From Tetrahymena elliotti 4EA (taxonomy: Eukaryota > Ciliophora > Oligohymenophorea > Hymenostomatida > Tetrahymenidae), in assembly GCA_000231825.2 (NCBI GenBank), contig JH720297.1, positions 1,044,393 through 1,108,392 on the forward strand: DNA of 64,000 nucleotides. Reading direction: 5' to 3'. Both the position numbers and the translations under genes were made by a program. This document shows, one piece after another, positions 13,164 through 25,502 of the stretch (within the stretch, counting starts at the first letter, position 1; every line of letters begins with the position of its first letter). The notes below the pieces were generated by a model, which did no database searches, was not told the origin of the DNA, and saw nothing but the letters and a program-made list of their open reading frames with translations.

Positions 13164-14375
13164 ATGTGTTGTAGTTAAACGTTTTTTATAAATTTCTTTA
13201 AGCTGACATGCTTGCTGTAGCTAATTTTATCATTTATATGTTTGGCAAAATCTGTGCAGTGTTCTTAATATGATGATTCTTTATTTATTAATGGATTAGA
13301 CAACTTTAAGTCAAATGGATGGAGTATTTATATCAGTTTATTTTTAGTATCCTTTATATTTGGTGTAGTTGGAATGATTTATGCTTTTACATTTACCAAA
13401 TGTAAGTGGTTAGTAATCATTACAATCATTTTGAATTTGGCCTTGGTAGGATATTTTTCTACTTTAATTGCAGCTAAAACAATTACATAATCAAGTGTTG
13501 ACAAATATATAGGAAGCAATCTTAACGATTGTGAAACTAAACCCTTTTTTGTGCAGTGTTAATCTTTATATACTTAATCTTTGAACTTTTGGTGCTAAAC
13601 ACCATGTCCTTGTGCAATCGAGGATCCCACTAAATGGGAGGCCTTCTTTTGGAATAATTATGTGTCTAATACGGGTGATCCTAAGAAAACATTTTAAGAC
13701 TGTAGTGCTTTTAAGTAAAATTACAAAGAGCAAACAAAATTATCAGACTAAGATTTTACTTAATATACAAACTTTTTAATTGCTGTTGAATAAAAATTAC
13801 AATGTTCTCAGATGTGCAAAATTTCTTAAATATTCACTTTTACTGAAGTTGGTCAAGGAAAGCCGAACCAAGAAAAGACTTGCTATGAGGAGTATTTAAG
13901 TTTTATAAATAGCTTCATAGGTTCATTTAGTTTGATTGGAGCATTTGGGACAGCAGTGAGCTCAGTTTAATTATTCTTATGTAATTACTTACAATTTTTA
14001 CTATATAAATATAAGCATTAATTATTTTACAGTCTTAATAATTAATTTTGAAAAGAATGTGTGTAAACCAACTATTAGGTTAATCATAAATAAATCTTAT
14101 TTAGAATTTTTCTTCAATCAAAATTTAAATATCGATTTTATTAAAAAATGAAAATAAATTGTTCTAATTTTTTAAAATTAAAATATTTTTTATTTTTATT
14201 TTTTTAACAATACTTTAATTAATTGAATAAATTTATTTTAATAACAGAAATAATGCACTTACTTACTAAGAACAAAAAGAAAATTGTGGCTTAAAATGTT
14301 AAATCAGTTTCTCTCCCTAAAAGCAACCATGATGAGTCTTATATAAAAAACAAAGCATAAAAAGATGTTTTATGA
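13164..14375 (+). CDS. Tetraspanin-like protein, array copy 2
   Basis: Starts at the ATG at 13164 (MCCSQTFFINFFK). A downstream ATG at 13208 is in another frame and meets TGA quickly. Exon 1 ends at 13980 with the same phase as in the other copies. The four-TM pattern is intact, and the loop has QCQSLY...TPCPCAIED and LQCSQMC. The DINRGP region is diverged (FTFTEVGQGKPN), making this the most divergent copy. The last exon is ambiguous. Acceptor 14247 gives exon 14248..14375, with a basic tail (LLTKNKKKIVAQNVKS) typical of a cytosolic end. Acceptor 14032 gives 14033..14151 with a less convincing tail. I prefer the former, giving about 314 aa. Confidence 0.72.
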
Positions 14376-15615
14376 TGATTATAAATAAAGAAATTTCATA
14401 TTTTAATTAATTTAATGTATTAAAAATAATTATCTTTCGAATAATCTTATCAATCCATTATATTGTTTAATTACCAATAAATCAAAGTTGTAACAAAAAT
14501 GAAGTCTGATAGTTTGATATAGAATGGAAATATTTTTAATAAAATTTAATTTATTTAATTTATTAGTTTTTCTATGAAGAAGAAGAAGAAAAATAAAAAG
14601 AAAATAATTTACTTAAATTGATATGTTTTTCTATTTTTTTTACTTAAAAATGATGTTTATTGAATTATTTAATTTGAATACATGAATTAATCTTAATTAC
14701 TGTAATCCAAACAAAAAAAGTTTAATTTTGCTGATAAATAATTAAGGTTAAAGGTTAATTTTAATGGTATTTTGATTTTTTTTTCAGCTTATTTCTAATT
14801 AAACTTTTTATCTTTATGGATCTTTTGGTAATAGATATAGACAATTTTAATCAAAAATTGTGTTTAATATCATATTTTGATTGCTCGTAACATTATATTA
14901 TCTTATTTAATTTAATTTACAGTTAATCTTTATGGTTCTATTGAGCATCTATCATTATATACTGTTATTTATCTATTTTATTTTTAATTATTATCTAAAA
15001 GTTTTATCATTATTCATATTAAGCAAAAAAAAAAATTTTTTTCACTCTTAAAATCAAATATGTAAAGAAATTAAAAATAGACGGACGATTTGATGATATT
15101 TCTTTCAATCTTTTGAGTTTCGATATCATTAAATATTTTTAGTTTAATTAAATTAGAGAACTTTGAATTAAAAAATTATAAGTGTTTTCATAGATTAATA
15201 AAATTTGAAGTAAAGCTTCTTTCGCGACATTCTCTTGTTTTGAAAGAAAATGAATAAGAAGAAATGATAAATAAAAAACTCTTACTCAATTTAAAGTTTT
15301 TTTGAAGGATTTACAAAAGCTCAAATAGTAATTTATTAAGAATAACATTAAAAAAATGCTTAACAAGGGAGCTATTATTTTAGATGTAATAAATACTATT
15401 TTGAGATTACAAGGTATAGTAATCTCTAAAAATATGATTTACTTATTTAATAAATGAGAATTAAACAATTTATTTTTTTTGAAAATTTAATTAAATTTCA
15501 GAATAGAATACTTCTGAGAGAGATAGAGATAGAAACAAAGAAAGGTGAATATAAGAAAAATAAACTCAAAAAAAGGAGTAATTAGCCGAACTACTTTTAT
15601 TTATTTTATTCTTCT
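14376..15615. other. Intergenic within tetraspanin array
   Basis: About 1.2 kb, AT-rich. No gene seen. Confidence 0.5.
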
Positions 15616-16646
15616 TTGCTTATCTCTTTAAAATCTCATTTTCCAAATTCCAAAATGAGAAATAAATTTCAGAAGTCGCTGAGAATGATTGCTAAAACGT
15701 TTTGTATTATAAGTGTTATCAACGGAGTGTCTGGTATAGTGATATCATCTATAGCTAAAAGTTATGAGGACTCTCTTCTGATTGACGAAGATCTCAAAAG
15801 CTACAAAGCATTTATGCCTAATTTATTTTATTTTTTAGCATCTGTTTTTATATTTACTGGAATATTGGGGATTTATGCAGTTTATTCTAAAATGATCCGA
15901 CCTCTGATAATAGCTTTTAAGATAATAAATTTCATACTATTTATTGTCTTCTTAATTATTTTTATCTTATTTGTTAATAAATATAATTTTATTCAAACAC
16001 AGTCTGAGGATGCCTCTTGTGAAACAGGAATTTTAAAAGAACCAAATATTATTTTTCAGAAAGCAAAGTAAATATGGTGTAAAAAAGATTTATTGGGAAA
16101 TGATGCTTGTCCCTGTTCTATAATAAGTATGGGTAACTGGAGTAAAGATGAGTAAGCAAAGCTTTCAAAAGAATATGATGAAATAAAACCAACTGGAAAT
16201 AATAAATTATAATAATGCACTAATATTGAAAAATTAATTCCTAACCTATCAGAATATCTTTAGTTGCTTAAATAGATAGAAAATACTTATAATTGTAATG
16301 GAATTTGTGATCCAGGAGATCTTGTCTATTTCTTTACAAATATAAATTAGGGTCCTCCCTAATCAAAAACTTGTTTTGAATCTATTTTCATAAGAATCAT
16401 TGAGTGGATATTAGTTATTATGTCATATTCAGCTGTATCCTTATTCATAAATTTAATTAACATCATCATCTGTAAATTCTTTTTTTTTTTACTTCCAATA
16501 TATATTTCTTTTTAATTTATTTAGTCTATTTGAATACATCCATCAGATTTAATATGTACTAAAATGTTACTGTGGGAAATATAGACATACAAAGCTTACG
16601 AATTTAATAAGGTGTGGAAAATTTCACTCTTAACAAATTAGTCTGA
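15616..16646 (+). CDS. Tetraspanin-like protein, array copy 3
   Basis: Exons 15616..16471 and 16525..16646, about 325 aa from the first in-frame ATG. The Met at 15655 (MRNKFQKSL) is an equally plausible start and matches the N-terminal length of the other copies better. TM segments are evident: AKTFCIISVINGVSG, LFYFLASVFIFTGILGIYA, a long ILFIVFLIIFILFV, and a final WILVIMSYSAVSLFINLI. Loop cysteines include CETG, WCKKD, ACPCS and YNCNGICDPGDLVYFFTNINQGP, the family signature. The intron sits at the same place and phase as in copies 1, 2 and 4. Unlike copies 1 and 5, no cysteine cluster follows TM4. Function is inferred as a membrane scaffold only. Confidence 0.8.
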
Positions 16647-17812
16647 AGTAAACAAAAAAATTCATCTTAATTAGCAAATCATTTCAATTTAATAAATTAT
16701 AATAAAATAGCAAAAAATTAATCTCATATTATGCTTTAATATTAAATAATATTTTTAATGTATTTATGTATATAATTTACTTATTACTGTTACAATATTT
16801 CTTTTGTAATATTATCTAATTTATTTTTAAACTAATCTTTTAACTTTTGAAAAACAAAATGCAAACTTATTTTATTCTGAATTTAATTACATTTTAAAAT
16901 AAATTGATAAGATATTATTGAAAATTTATTTTTTTTTGCAAGATTTAACAACTTTTATTTGTATTAAATTTATAAAAAAATTAAAATGATCAATCTTATT
17001 AAATATATTTTTGATCGATCAAAAAGTAATTCTTTTATCAAAAAAACTAATTAAATTAATAAAAGAAAAAAGAATATTTTCTTTAGATTTTTTAAATCTT
17101 TTTTGAGATATGGATAAAATAATAATCTATTCTCATCTAAAATATTTCAAATTCAATTGAAATACATTTAAAAATAATTTTTAATTTTATTTAAGGCATT
17201 TTTTCAAAACAAATAGAAAAGTTTGTTCCTCAAATATTAAATTCAAATTATTATTTTTTTTCTATTCTTATGAACAATTAAGAACATGAAATAGAAGCAA
17301 TTATTACAAAAATGGTTAAATTAATTAAAAGTTTTTTATGCCTGAGATTTTATTTTTATTAAGTGTAAATTTCTTTGCAAACAAATTAAACTGGACAAGT
17401 TTTTTCATTAAGATTTACATTTTTTCAAATCAAATATAATAAGATCTAAAAGAAAACAAATTAACATTTTTCTTTATTTCATAATTCTTTTTCACAATAG
17501 CATTTGTTTGATTTTTATTAAAATTTTTATTGAAAATTAAAGTTATAAAATATTTTATATTTTATGAAATATCTTCAATAAATGTAAATTTATGTTTAAT
17601 CTTTATGGTAGATATTCTAAAAAAAGCTTCAATTTTAATTGAAATTAAATTTTAGGGTTGAAAATGTGAAATTAAATCATCTATTTTAACTTATTTGAAT
17701 AAACATAAATATCAAAATAATCTAAATAATTATTTATTTCGCAAATAAATAAAAAAACACTAGCTTTTAATTTAAATTCTTTTTTCAAAAATCTAATATA
17801 TAAAGTATAAAA
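16647..17812. other. Intergenic within tetraspanin array
   Basis: About 1.2 kb, AT-rich. No coding stretch recognised. Confidence 0.5.
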
Positions 17813-18766
17813 ATGGGATTCTGCACTCTAGTTGTGAGATTTTACTTAGTTATTGGAGCTATTATTAATGCTGTAATTGGTGTTGCCTGCTTTTTAGTTG
17901 CAGGTAATATTAGGAACTTTAACAGCGATTATTTGGTTGTAAGCGATTACAAGGATGCTTAGAATATCATATCCATTATCTTTTATTCATTTGGCTCTTT
18001 ACTTTTAGTCTCTACTTTGTCTGCTATGGGTGGATTTTTATTCAAAATTAAGTTTCTATAATAAGCTTTTGCAGCCTTAAATATAATATTCTTTTTAATC
18101 TTTCTATCAATCTTCTTTTTCACAGTTTATAGTGAAAATTATGTGAATAAAGAATTTTCTGATGAAAATTGTACAACAGGCCCTCTTAAAGTAACTAATG
18201 AAGTTTTTGATACTGCTAAATAATATTGGTGTAAAAATGTTGATGTTTAAGGTTAACCTATAGGATGTCCTTGTAATATTGAAGATAAATCTTAATGGCC
18301 TGCAGAAGATCAAGTCATATTATCAACATATAATGGAATATCTTCTTCAGGAACAAGTAGTATTGATACATGCACAGTCTTTTAATAGGAATTAGCTGGT
18401 AACTAAGATCAAATTTAATTTTTAAAACTCATTGAGGAAACTTTTGAGTGCACAGGAGTTTGCTAAGGAGATATCATATATTACTTTTCAGATATTAATA
18501 GGGGTCCAACCGACACTAAATATGGATGCTATAATTAAATTAGAGACTTCATCTATGATTGGTTGGAAATATGTTATGTATATTCAATTATTGCATTCAG
18601 TATTGAACTTACCAACACTATTTTCAGTAAACATTTTTTTTTCAATTATTTTTTATTAAATATTTCATTTATTAAAAAAGCTTTAGCAAATTGCTGGATT
18701 ATTAAAAAGAATACAAAAAATTAAACTTAGAATAAAAAAATATACATTAAAGATATTGAAGTATGA
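17813..18766 (+). CDS. Tetraspanin-like protein, array copy 4
   Basis: Exons 17813..18626 and 18681..18766, about 299 aa. Begins MGFCTLVVRFYLVIGAIINA (TM1). TM2 and TM3 follow, then a loop with NCTTGPLK, YWCKN, IGCPCNIEDKSQW, TYNGISSSGT, FECTGVCQGD and IIYYFSDINRGP. TM4 precedes the splice site, and a lysine-rich tail ends YIKDIEV. It is very similar to copy 5 throughout the loop (TGPLK, GCPC, TYNGISSSGT, YYFSDINRGPT), so copies 4 and 5 are the most recent pair. Confidence 0.85.
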
Positions 18767-20560
18767 GTCAGTTTTACAAAAGTTAAAAAAAAAAATAAAC
18801 AAATCTTAATATCTGATCATTTTCAGATATAATATCTGATTTAAAAGAAACTGATTTAGCATACCTATTAGTTATATTATCCCTTGAAATGCAAAAATGA
18901 TGTCAAAAAATTTTGATTTATTCCTTAATATTTATAATCATCTAATTTAAAATAATCAAATCTGTGAATTTAGATTGTGAATTTCTTTGGAAGCTAAAAT
19001 TTTATGTATTTGTATAAAATAAATGATACTGATCATAGAAGTATTAAAAAACCAAAGGATATCATAAAAGTTTATTATATTATATATTTAATTAATAAAA
19101 TGAATTATTTATTATTAATCAATTTGTATCATCATCCTAATATAGTTGTAGATTTGATTTTTATAAATTGTCTATTTTAATTGATTAATTAACTCTGCTT
19201 TTTAAGTTAAAAAAAATAGAAAAGAATTCGTTTTCTTTATACAGAATAGAAGAATTTAGAACTATTTATCCTTTGTGTTTATCTTTAAGCAACTCAATTT
19301 TGAAAAAAAAATGACCTAAATCTTTTGTGTGTCTGTAAAAATACTTTTTTAAAATCATAATATAAAATATTTCTTTTTTTAAATTCAATCTACACTAAAC
19401 TTACCTAAAAAGGCATGTAATCTTTAGTTAAATATTTCTTTAAAATATATATTAGAAATGCTTATTGATTTAAAGTTTAAGATATGCGAAGATGAAAAAA
19501 GAATGATACCCTCTATGAAAAAAGAGATAAAACACGAATATGCTAGAATAATTATATATTCATGTTTAAATAAACAAATAAGTTCGTACTTATTTAGTTA
19601 AATATTACAACTCTGCTCATTTTTTTAAAATTGCTTGTCTATGTTTTTTTAAAATGCTCAATGATACAGCTTAAACTTAGTAATCAAAACTTCTTATTGT
19701 ATATCCTTAATAGTTTATATAATCAATATAAAATATATGTGTTTTATCTTAATAACAAGAAAAAAATAAATTATGGCATGAATATTTTTTTATATAGAAA
19801 GAAAGTTTGTTATGCTCGTATTTCTCTTTTGGATTATGATTTGAAAGGAGAGAGAGATAATGATCTCATCAAATCTAAAAGATCTACCAGAATTTTAATA
19901 GATAATTAATAATTTTCCTGAAATAATCAATTAGATTGAATGACAAAGTAATTAAATCCCGGATATTTACTGATATATTAAATGATAAGATAGACTAATT
20001 AATTATAACATTCAATTTAATTTTTAACGCTAGAAATTCGCTATTTAAATTGGCTGATTAATTATTCACCTGAAATAAAATTGAATTTGTGAACTATCAT
20101 AAATTAAAATATCTAATTTGCATCCACATAACGTAAGAAAGTATTAGACAATTCATATTTATGGATTGCTTTATTCATTATAAGATAGTAATCTTTAAAT
20201 TATGACAATTTTAGATCAAGTTTCCTTCCTAATGAGTAGTAGTAATAATAAGACATCAAATAAATGTCATCTAATTAAATATATTTCAAAAAGTATTTAT
20301 CTATATATATGCAAATCAATTTATCTCTTTTTATTTAAAAATGTTTCCGTAGGTTTGGAACAATTTATCAATCCTTGAATGAGCGTTTAAAAAATTATGT
20401 AAGTGGAAATTGTACTAATATTTGATGAAAAAGAATTATTAATATTAATCGCTTAAAAAAGATAAACTTTTACAAGCAAATTTTTGATAAAATTAATTAT
20501 AAAAATAAACTAAAAAAAAAAGCAATTTTAGAAAAAGAAAAACAAGAAAAAAGAAAAGAA
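18767..20560. other. Intergenic between tetraspanin copies 4 and 5
   Basis: About 1.8 kb containing the weak frames described in the next entry. Otherwise AT-rich with no recognised gene. Confidence 0.45.
19458..19921 (+). other. Weak open frames, possibly a relic gene
   Basis: A frame from ATG 19458 (MLIDLKFKICEDEKRM...KKEIKHEYARII) ends at a TGA near 19660. An overlapping frame from ATG 19631 runs to TGA 19919..19921 and ends with a charged stretch (LLDYDLKGERDNDLIKS). Composition is slightly less AT-biased than the surroundings. With only TGA as stop, frames this long are expected by chance in such AT-rich DNA, and no in-phase intron joins the two. Not claimed as a gene. Confidence 0.2.
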
Positions 20561-21451
20561 ATGTCAAAGTGCTAAAATTTTGTTAGATTTTATCTAGTAC
20601 TTGGTTGCCTTTTTAACATTTTAAAAGGTATAGCATGCATTGTTATTGGAACATTTGTGAAGAACCTAGACAATGATTTGCTAGTAGTCAGTACAGTTAA
20701 AGACTCTTAAACGACTGTTGCAATTATTATGTATATAATAGGCTGTATATCTATAATATCCTCAATTTCTTCAATTTATGGCTTCTTTAAGAATAAAAGG
20801 TGCTTACAAATCAAATTCATCATCTTTAATTTTATTTACTTTCTATTCTTTGGTGCAGTTTTTGCTTTTAACGTCTATGGTAAAACTTATGTTGATGATA
20901 AGTTATCTCTAAGCAATTGTACAAATGGTCCTTTAAAATCAGCTAATGATGTTTTCGTCAACGCTTAGAAACTTTGGTGTTAAACTACAACCATTTCAGG
21001 TTAGACTGTTGGATGTCCATGTGATATAAAAGATAGAACTCAATGGTCAGCTTAAGACTAAGCTACATTATTAACCTATAATGGTATTTCCTCAAGTGGT
21101 ACTACAAGCATAGAAGATTGCCAATAATTTTAATCAGAAATATCTAGCTACTCAACTGAAACTAAATTCTTAAAGCTTGTTGAAGAAACTTTCGACTGTA
21201 CTGGTATTTGTTCTGGTGACATTGTTTATTACTTCTCAGATATCAACAGAGGTCCTACTGGAACGACTTAAGGCTGCTATCCTCAAATCAAAGATAAAAT
21301 ATATAACTGGCTTAAAACCATATATATTTATTCAATTATTGCTGCTAGTATTAGCTTAGCCAATGTTATTTTTGGTTTTATTCACTGCTGTATTGGAAAT
21401 AAATAAGACGGCAAAGATGATTATTCTAAGGTTCAATCTACAAAAGTTTGA
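20561..21451 (+). CDS. Tetraspanin-like protein, array copy 5, intronless
   Basis: A single uninterrupted frame of 296 aa, MSKCQNFVRFYLVLGCLFN to STKV. Four TM segments. The loop carries NCTNGPLKSAND, LWCQT, VGCPCDIKDRTQW, TYNGISSSGTTSIEDC, FDCTGICSGD and IVYYFSDINRGP. After TM4 (SIIAASISLANVIFGFIHCC) it reads straight through the position where all four other copies have their intron. The CC pair after TM4 is a plausible palmitoylation site. Closest to copy 4. Expected to be a membrane organiser; no direct functional clue. Confidence 0.87.
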
Positions 21452-22002
21452 TTTAGTTCAATCAAATTTGATTGATTAATTAATATTCGAACTTCAAAAT
21501 TTTTTCTTCAAATATTTCTTTATTTTATGCAAAAAAATATAACAGTTCTTTAGAAATAATAATAAATATTTTTTGATTAAGTAAACTGCTTGATGATAAG
21601 GTGATAAGCATTCCCGAAATCAGCTAATCTGAAATAATAAAAATCTCTTTAAATCTACTAATCAATTAAAAAAATAAATCCTACAATCTAAAAACATTTT
21701 ATTATAAAAATAACTATTTACTTAAAAATACTAAATTAATATTTACTTTGTTTATCTCCATACTTATTTTATATAAAATTAAATACTTTTAAGATAATCT
21801 ATCTTCATCTTTGAAATAAGTTTACAAATAAATATATTGATGAATTTAACTTTTCTAAACATGATTTTCTTAATTAATTTTATAAGCAATATTTGAATAT
21901 TAACTGATTTTATTTACAGATATTTTGATAAAATTAATAATCTTTTTAAAACTATTTATGACTAAAGAATCATTATATTAATTAACAAAATAAGTATATA
22001 AG

Positions 22003-22121
22003 GTAAAAGTTCATATATTAAGGCTGTCTCAAAACAAACCTGTTTGGAGACCTAGTTTACCTGGTCATAACCAAACCAAATTAACATTTTTTCAAAACCA
22101 CCTGAATATATGAACTTTTAC
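22003..22121. repeat. 119 nt element with 17 nt terminal inverted repeats
   Basis: The left arm gtaaaagttcatatatt (22003..22019) is the exact reverse complement of the right arm at 22105..22121. The interior is unusually GC-rich for this region. It contains a hairpin with gtctc pairing to gagac plus a further aaac/gttt extension (about 22025..22051), and a short ggt/acc hairpin near 22062..22071. This could be a small foldback or MITE-like insertion or a structured RNA gene. No convincing target-site duplication was seen, and no second copy was noticed in this window. Confidence 0.55.
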
Positions 22122-23133
22122 TGTATTTATTATTTCTTCCTTAAAAACTAAAATTAATTTTTATTTTTCTTAAGCAAATTTTTTTAACAAAAACTGAAAG
22201 TTTTTTAAGACAAATTAAAATGATTTAAAGAGATTAAATCAACAGTTTAAAGTAGAAAATAATCTAAAATTTTAATTATGAATTCATTAATTTTAATAAT
22301 GAATGCTATCTTATACACTTAAAAATAAATTAAAAATTGGTGAAATAATAAAAAATTTTACTTTTGGCTTTTTCCTTTTAAATTTTTGTATGTAAGCTTT
22401 TTGATTCTGTCCAATTTATTGTTTGTTAATACAAATTTAAGAGTCTTAAAAAATTATTTACATTCAATTAATTTTAAATGAGTTCTTAAAATACATTATT
22501 TACATTCATTCATTCAAGTCAATTTAAATAATTTTATTCAATTATTCTTTCAGTAAATATCTTACAATTATTTCTTCCTAGACTTTCTTAAGATTATAAA
22601 TTTATGAAGAAATATTTATCTCATTTATTTATTTATATTAAATTTTTATAGTAAAAATAATTTTTTATAAAGAGATTTGCTAATATTACTAAATTAGACT
22701 AAATATATTTTCTTAAAATCCTTCAAATATAAATAAATTTCTCTATGAGATATAAAATTAAAGCAGTATATTATATTTGTTATAGATTCTAAATAACTAT
22801 AAGAGAATAATATTATTTAATGAGTAAATGAATCAGTATTTAATGATCATTAATTATTGTAAGTATATCAGTAAAATATTTAAACATATCAAACAGAGTA
22901 TTTGGATATTTAATAAAAAATTAAATAAAGTAACATCATAATTGTGAAGCATGTGTACTAATATTAAGAAGTAATTAACTAATAGAAATTACCAAAAGAA
23001 GAGAGAATCATTATGATATCCTTTTTATTGTAAGCGAAAATTAGATTATAAACAAAACAAATAATAATTAATGAATGAAAGATAGATAGAAAGAAAGAAA
23101 GGAAACAAATTAGATTAATAATTAATCTTATGA

Positions 23134-23649
23134 AGCCAATTCACTTATACTGAATTTTAATTAAATCAAGAAAGGATTAGTAGTATTTTTGATAATCGGG
23201 AGAAGAGTTACTAAGATAAAATAAAGATTAATAATATTTAGAAAAATAAGTCTTTAAATATAGCCTAAATATAGTAAACAAATACAAATCAAGCTTATTT
23301 TTAGCAAGTTAGCAATTCTCATAAGCTTCATTCACTTATAAAATAGTTTAAAAACAATCAGTTTATTCATAATTTAGCTAAGCATAGTAAATTTAGAAAT
23401 CTAAATACTTCAGATTTTGATTCTTTTCCATCCATCTTTAAAATAGTTAGTTAGAGTAAAAGTATCATCAATATCAAACAGATTATTTTAAAAAGCTACA
23501 AATATACTTAAATAGAAGTTGAATCTTAACAAAATCTAACAAGTAACCCATTCAAAGATAATTAACAGTGCATTTTAAATAAAATTGAAATAATTTAAAC
23601 AATTTTGGTTTAAACTTTGAGAAATCAAATAATAAATTGCATTTTATGA
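23134..23649 (+). other. Open frame without ATG upstream of the receptor
   Basis: 172 codons without TGA, ending at TGA 23647..23649, four bases before the receptor ATG. It encodes polar residues (HSLIKQFKNNQFIHNLAKH, FDSFPSIFKIVSQSKS) and has no Met. The same frame upstream has an ATG at 23071 (MNERQIERKK) but is cut by TGA at 23131..23133. It may be a relic, an exon with an unrecognised splice, or simply chance openness plus 5' UTR. Confidence 0.2.
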
Positions 23650-23653
23650 AAAT

Positions 23654-24853
23654 ATGTCCCAATCAACTTATGGGTATGAAAAACATGGCTATGAACAGAA
23701 TATGCTGATTATTGAAATAACAACCAATGCTCTTTCGCTTATAGGAAGCACATTCATTGTTTTAATGTATTTATGCCACAAAGATCTTCACACTTTTGCT
23801 TATAAACTAGTTTTTTTGTTATCAATTTCAGATATTATTCTTGGAATTGGAAGAATATTTAACTTTGAATCTGTGATTACAAAAGATTACGATGCAGATA
23901 ATGGTATAACATGTCAAATATAAAGTTTTTTAGTTACTTTTGGTGGTCTTTCTACAGTAATAACTACTATGGCAATAAGCTGGAGTTTATGCTAAAGTGT
24001 TATTTTAGGAATAAATAATCTCGATGACTATAGTAAGTACTATTACATTGGAATATTTCTATTTCCTTTTATAGTTTCTATAGTACCATTCGCAACTGGA
24101 GATTATGGTGCTTAGGGTATTTCATGCTGGATTTCTGGACACAATGATGGACCTTACAGTATAAGAACTTTACTTTGGAGGTTATTTTTGTTTTATATAC
24201 CTCTCTGGATTTCTATTATTTACAACTTCGTTAATTATTTCAGAATAAGAAAGTTCCTCTCCTCTCTTTTTGTAGAAAATACTGAAGCCTCTAAATAACA
24301 TAAATAGATAATAAGAAGATTAAAATTTTATCCACTGATTATGATTATTTGCTATTCGTTTGCAACAGTCAATCGTATTTATCAATTCTTTGAGGAAAAT
24401 GAAGTTGAAGTCATAGCTTATTTACATATTAGTCTTGCAGGTTTATAAGGCTTTTTCAATTCCTTGGTTTATGGTTTTAATAAATAAATTAAGAGTAAAA
24501 TATGTAAATCATGTATCAATTAGAAGAAAAAATCTAAAAAATAAGAAGAAAGAGATGTAGTTGAGTACTCTAGCAAGAGTAGTCTTGATGAAAATAGATA
24601 AAATAACTCCAGAATGCCATCATCTAGTATAGAAAGCAGTATAACAGCAGAAGATGAATTTGGCTCAAGTATATAAAAAGAAATGAGAGAAAATTTAGGA
24701 AATGACATATACGAATATGATTCTCACCCTGCATAAAAGATATATGATAAAGGTATTAACAGAGTAGCACGTTTAAGTGAGCTTTCATCTATTCACAGCA
24801 GCTCAAGCAATAAAAACGTCAGTTAAAACTCACATGAAATAAATATATCTTGA
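23654..24853 (+). CDS. Seven-TM receptor, cAMP-receptor-like
   Basis: A single exon of 399 aa. An N-terminal tail of about 17 residues is followed by seven hydrophobic segments within residues 18-280. A cysteine at the start of TM3 (ITCQIQSFLV, near residue 87) and one in the second extracellular loop (ISCWIS, near 157) can form the usual class disulfide. TM3 is followed by AISWSLCQSVIL. Loop 3 is basic (RIRKFLSSLF...HKQIIRRLKFYPLIM), suited to G-protein contact. TM7 ends NSLVYGFN. The layout resembles Dictyostelium cAMP-receptor/CRL-type GPCRs more than rhodopsin-type receptors. The 120-residue tail is Ser-rich and acidic (SSIESSITAEDE, LSSIHSSSSN), a likely phosphorylation target. Ligand unknown. 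Confidence 0.83.
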
Positions 24854-25502
24854 TTTTAAAAATATTAAAAACAATTAATAATAATTATTATTAAATTATA
24901 AAAGAATAAAAAAATATCAAAGTGAATAATAAGTGTTATGGTTAGATTATATATAATTACTTTATATTAAAAAATGAATATTAATTTTAATTCTGTTAAC
25001 AAATTAAAATCTAAATATTTTTCTTTTTGCAATTTATTAATTTCATCTATCTATTAATGATTAAAATAAATAATATAAATCCCAAAATATAAACCTTCTC
25101 TTTTTCCATCTCCATAATTTTCTAAAATGGAATTTTAGTAAAAATTTACAAAAAAAAATCCTTAAAATATATTTTAATAAATTAAATTTGATTTAGATTA
25201 TATTTTGCTTTAAAGTAAATATTAATTTGTTTAGAAATTTGTATTATTTATAGATTCTTTTTTTACTCAAGTTTTTAACAATTTTTTAACAAAAGTAGGT
25301 GAATAAATAAATTATAAATTTTTAAATATTCTAAAGAAACATTGCAAAAAAATAGCTTAGGTAAGTTAACCTTATTTTTTATTATCAGAAAATGTATATC
25401 AAAAAGATTAATAATAAATATCTCAATTGATAAACTCAAAATCACATCATAAAAAAAAGTAAAAACTAATAAAAATAATTTGATATATTAAATTTAGAAT
25501 TT
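24854..25502. other. Intergenic; promoter of LRR copy 1
   Basis: AT-rich. A 21-base stretch at 25260..25280 is repeated exactly at 28900..28920, at a similar distance upstream of LRR copy 2. The duplication therefore included upstream DNA. Confidence 0.5.

Larger units (their letters stand above)
21452..23653. other. Long intergenic region before the receptor gene
   Basis: About 2.2 kb. Holds the 119 nt inverted-repeat element and an ATG-less open frame, both listed separately. Otherwise AT-rich. Confidence 0.45.
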
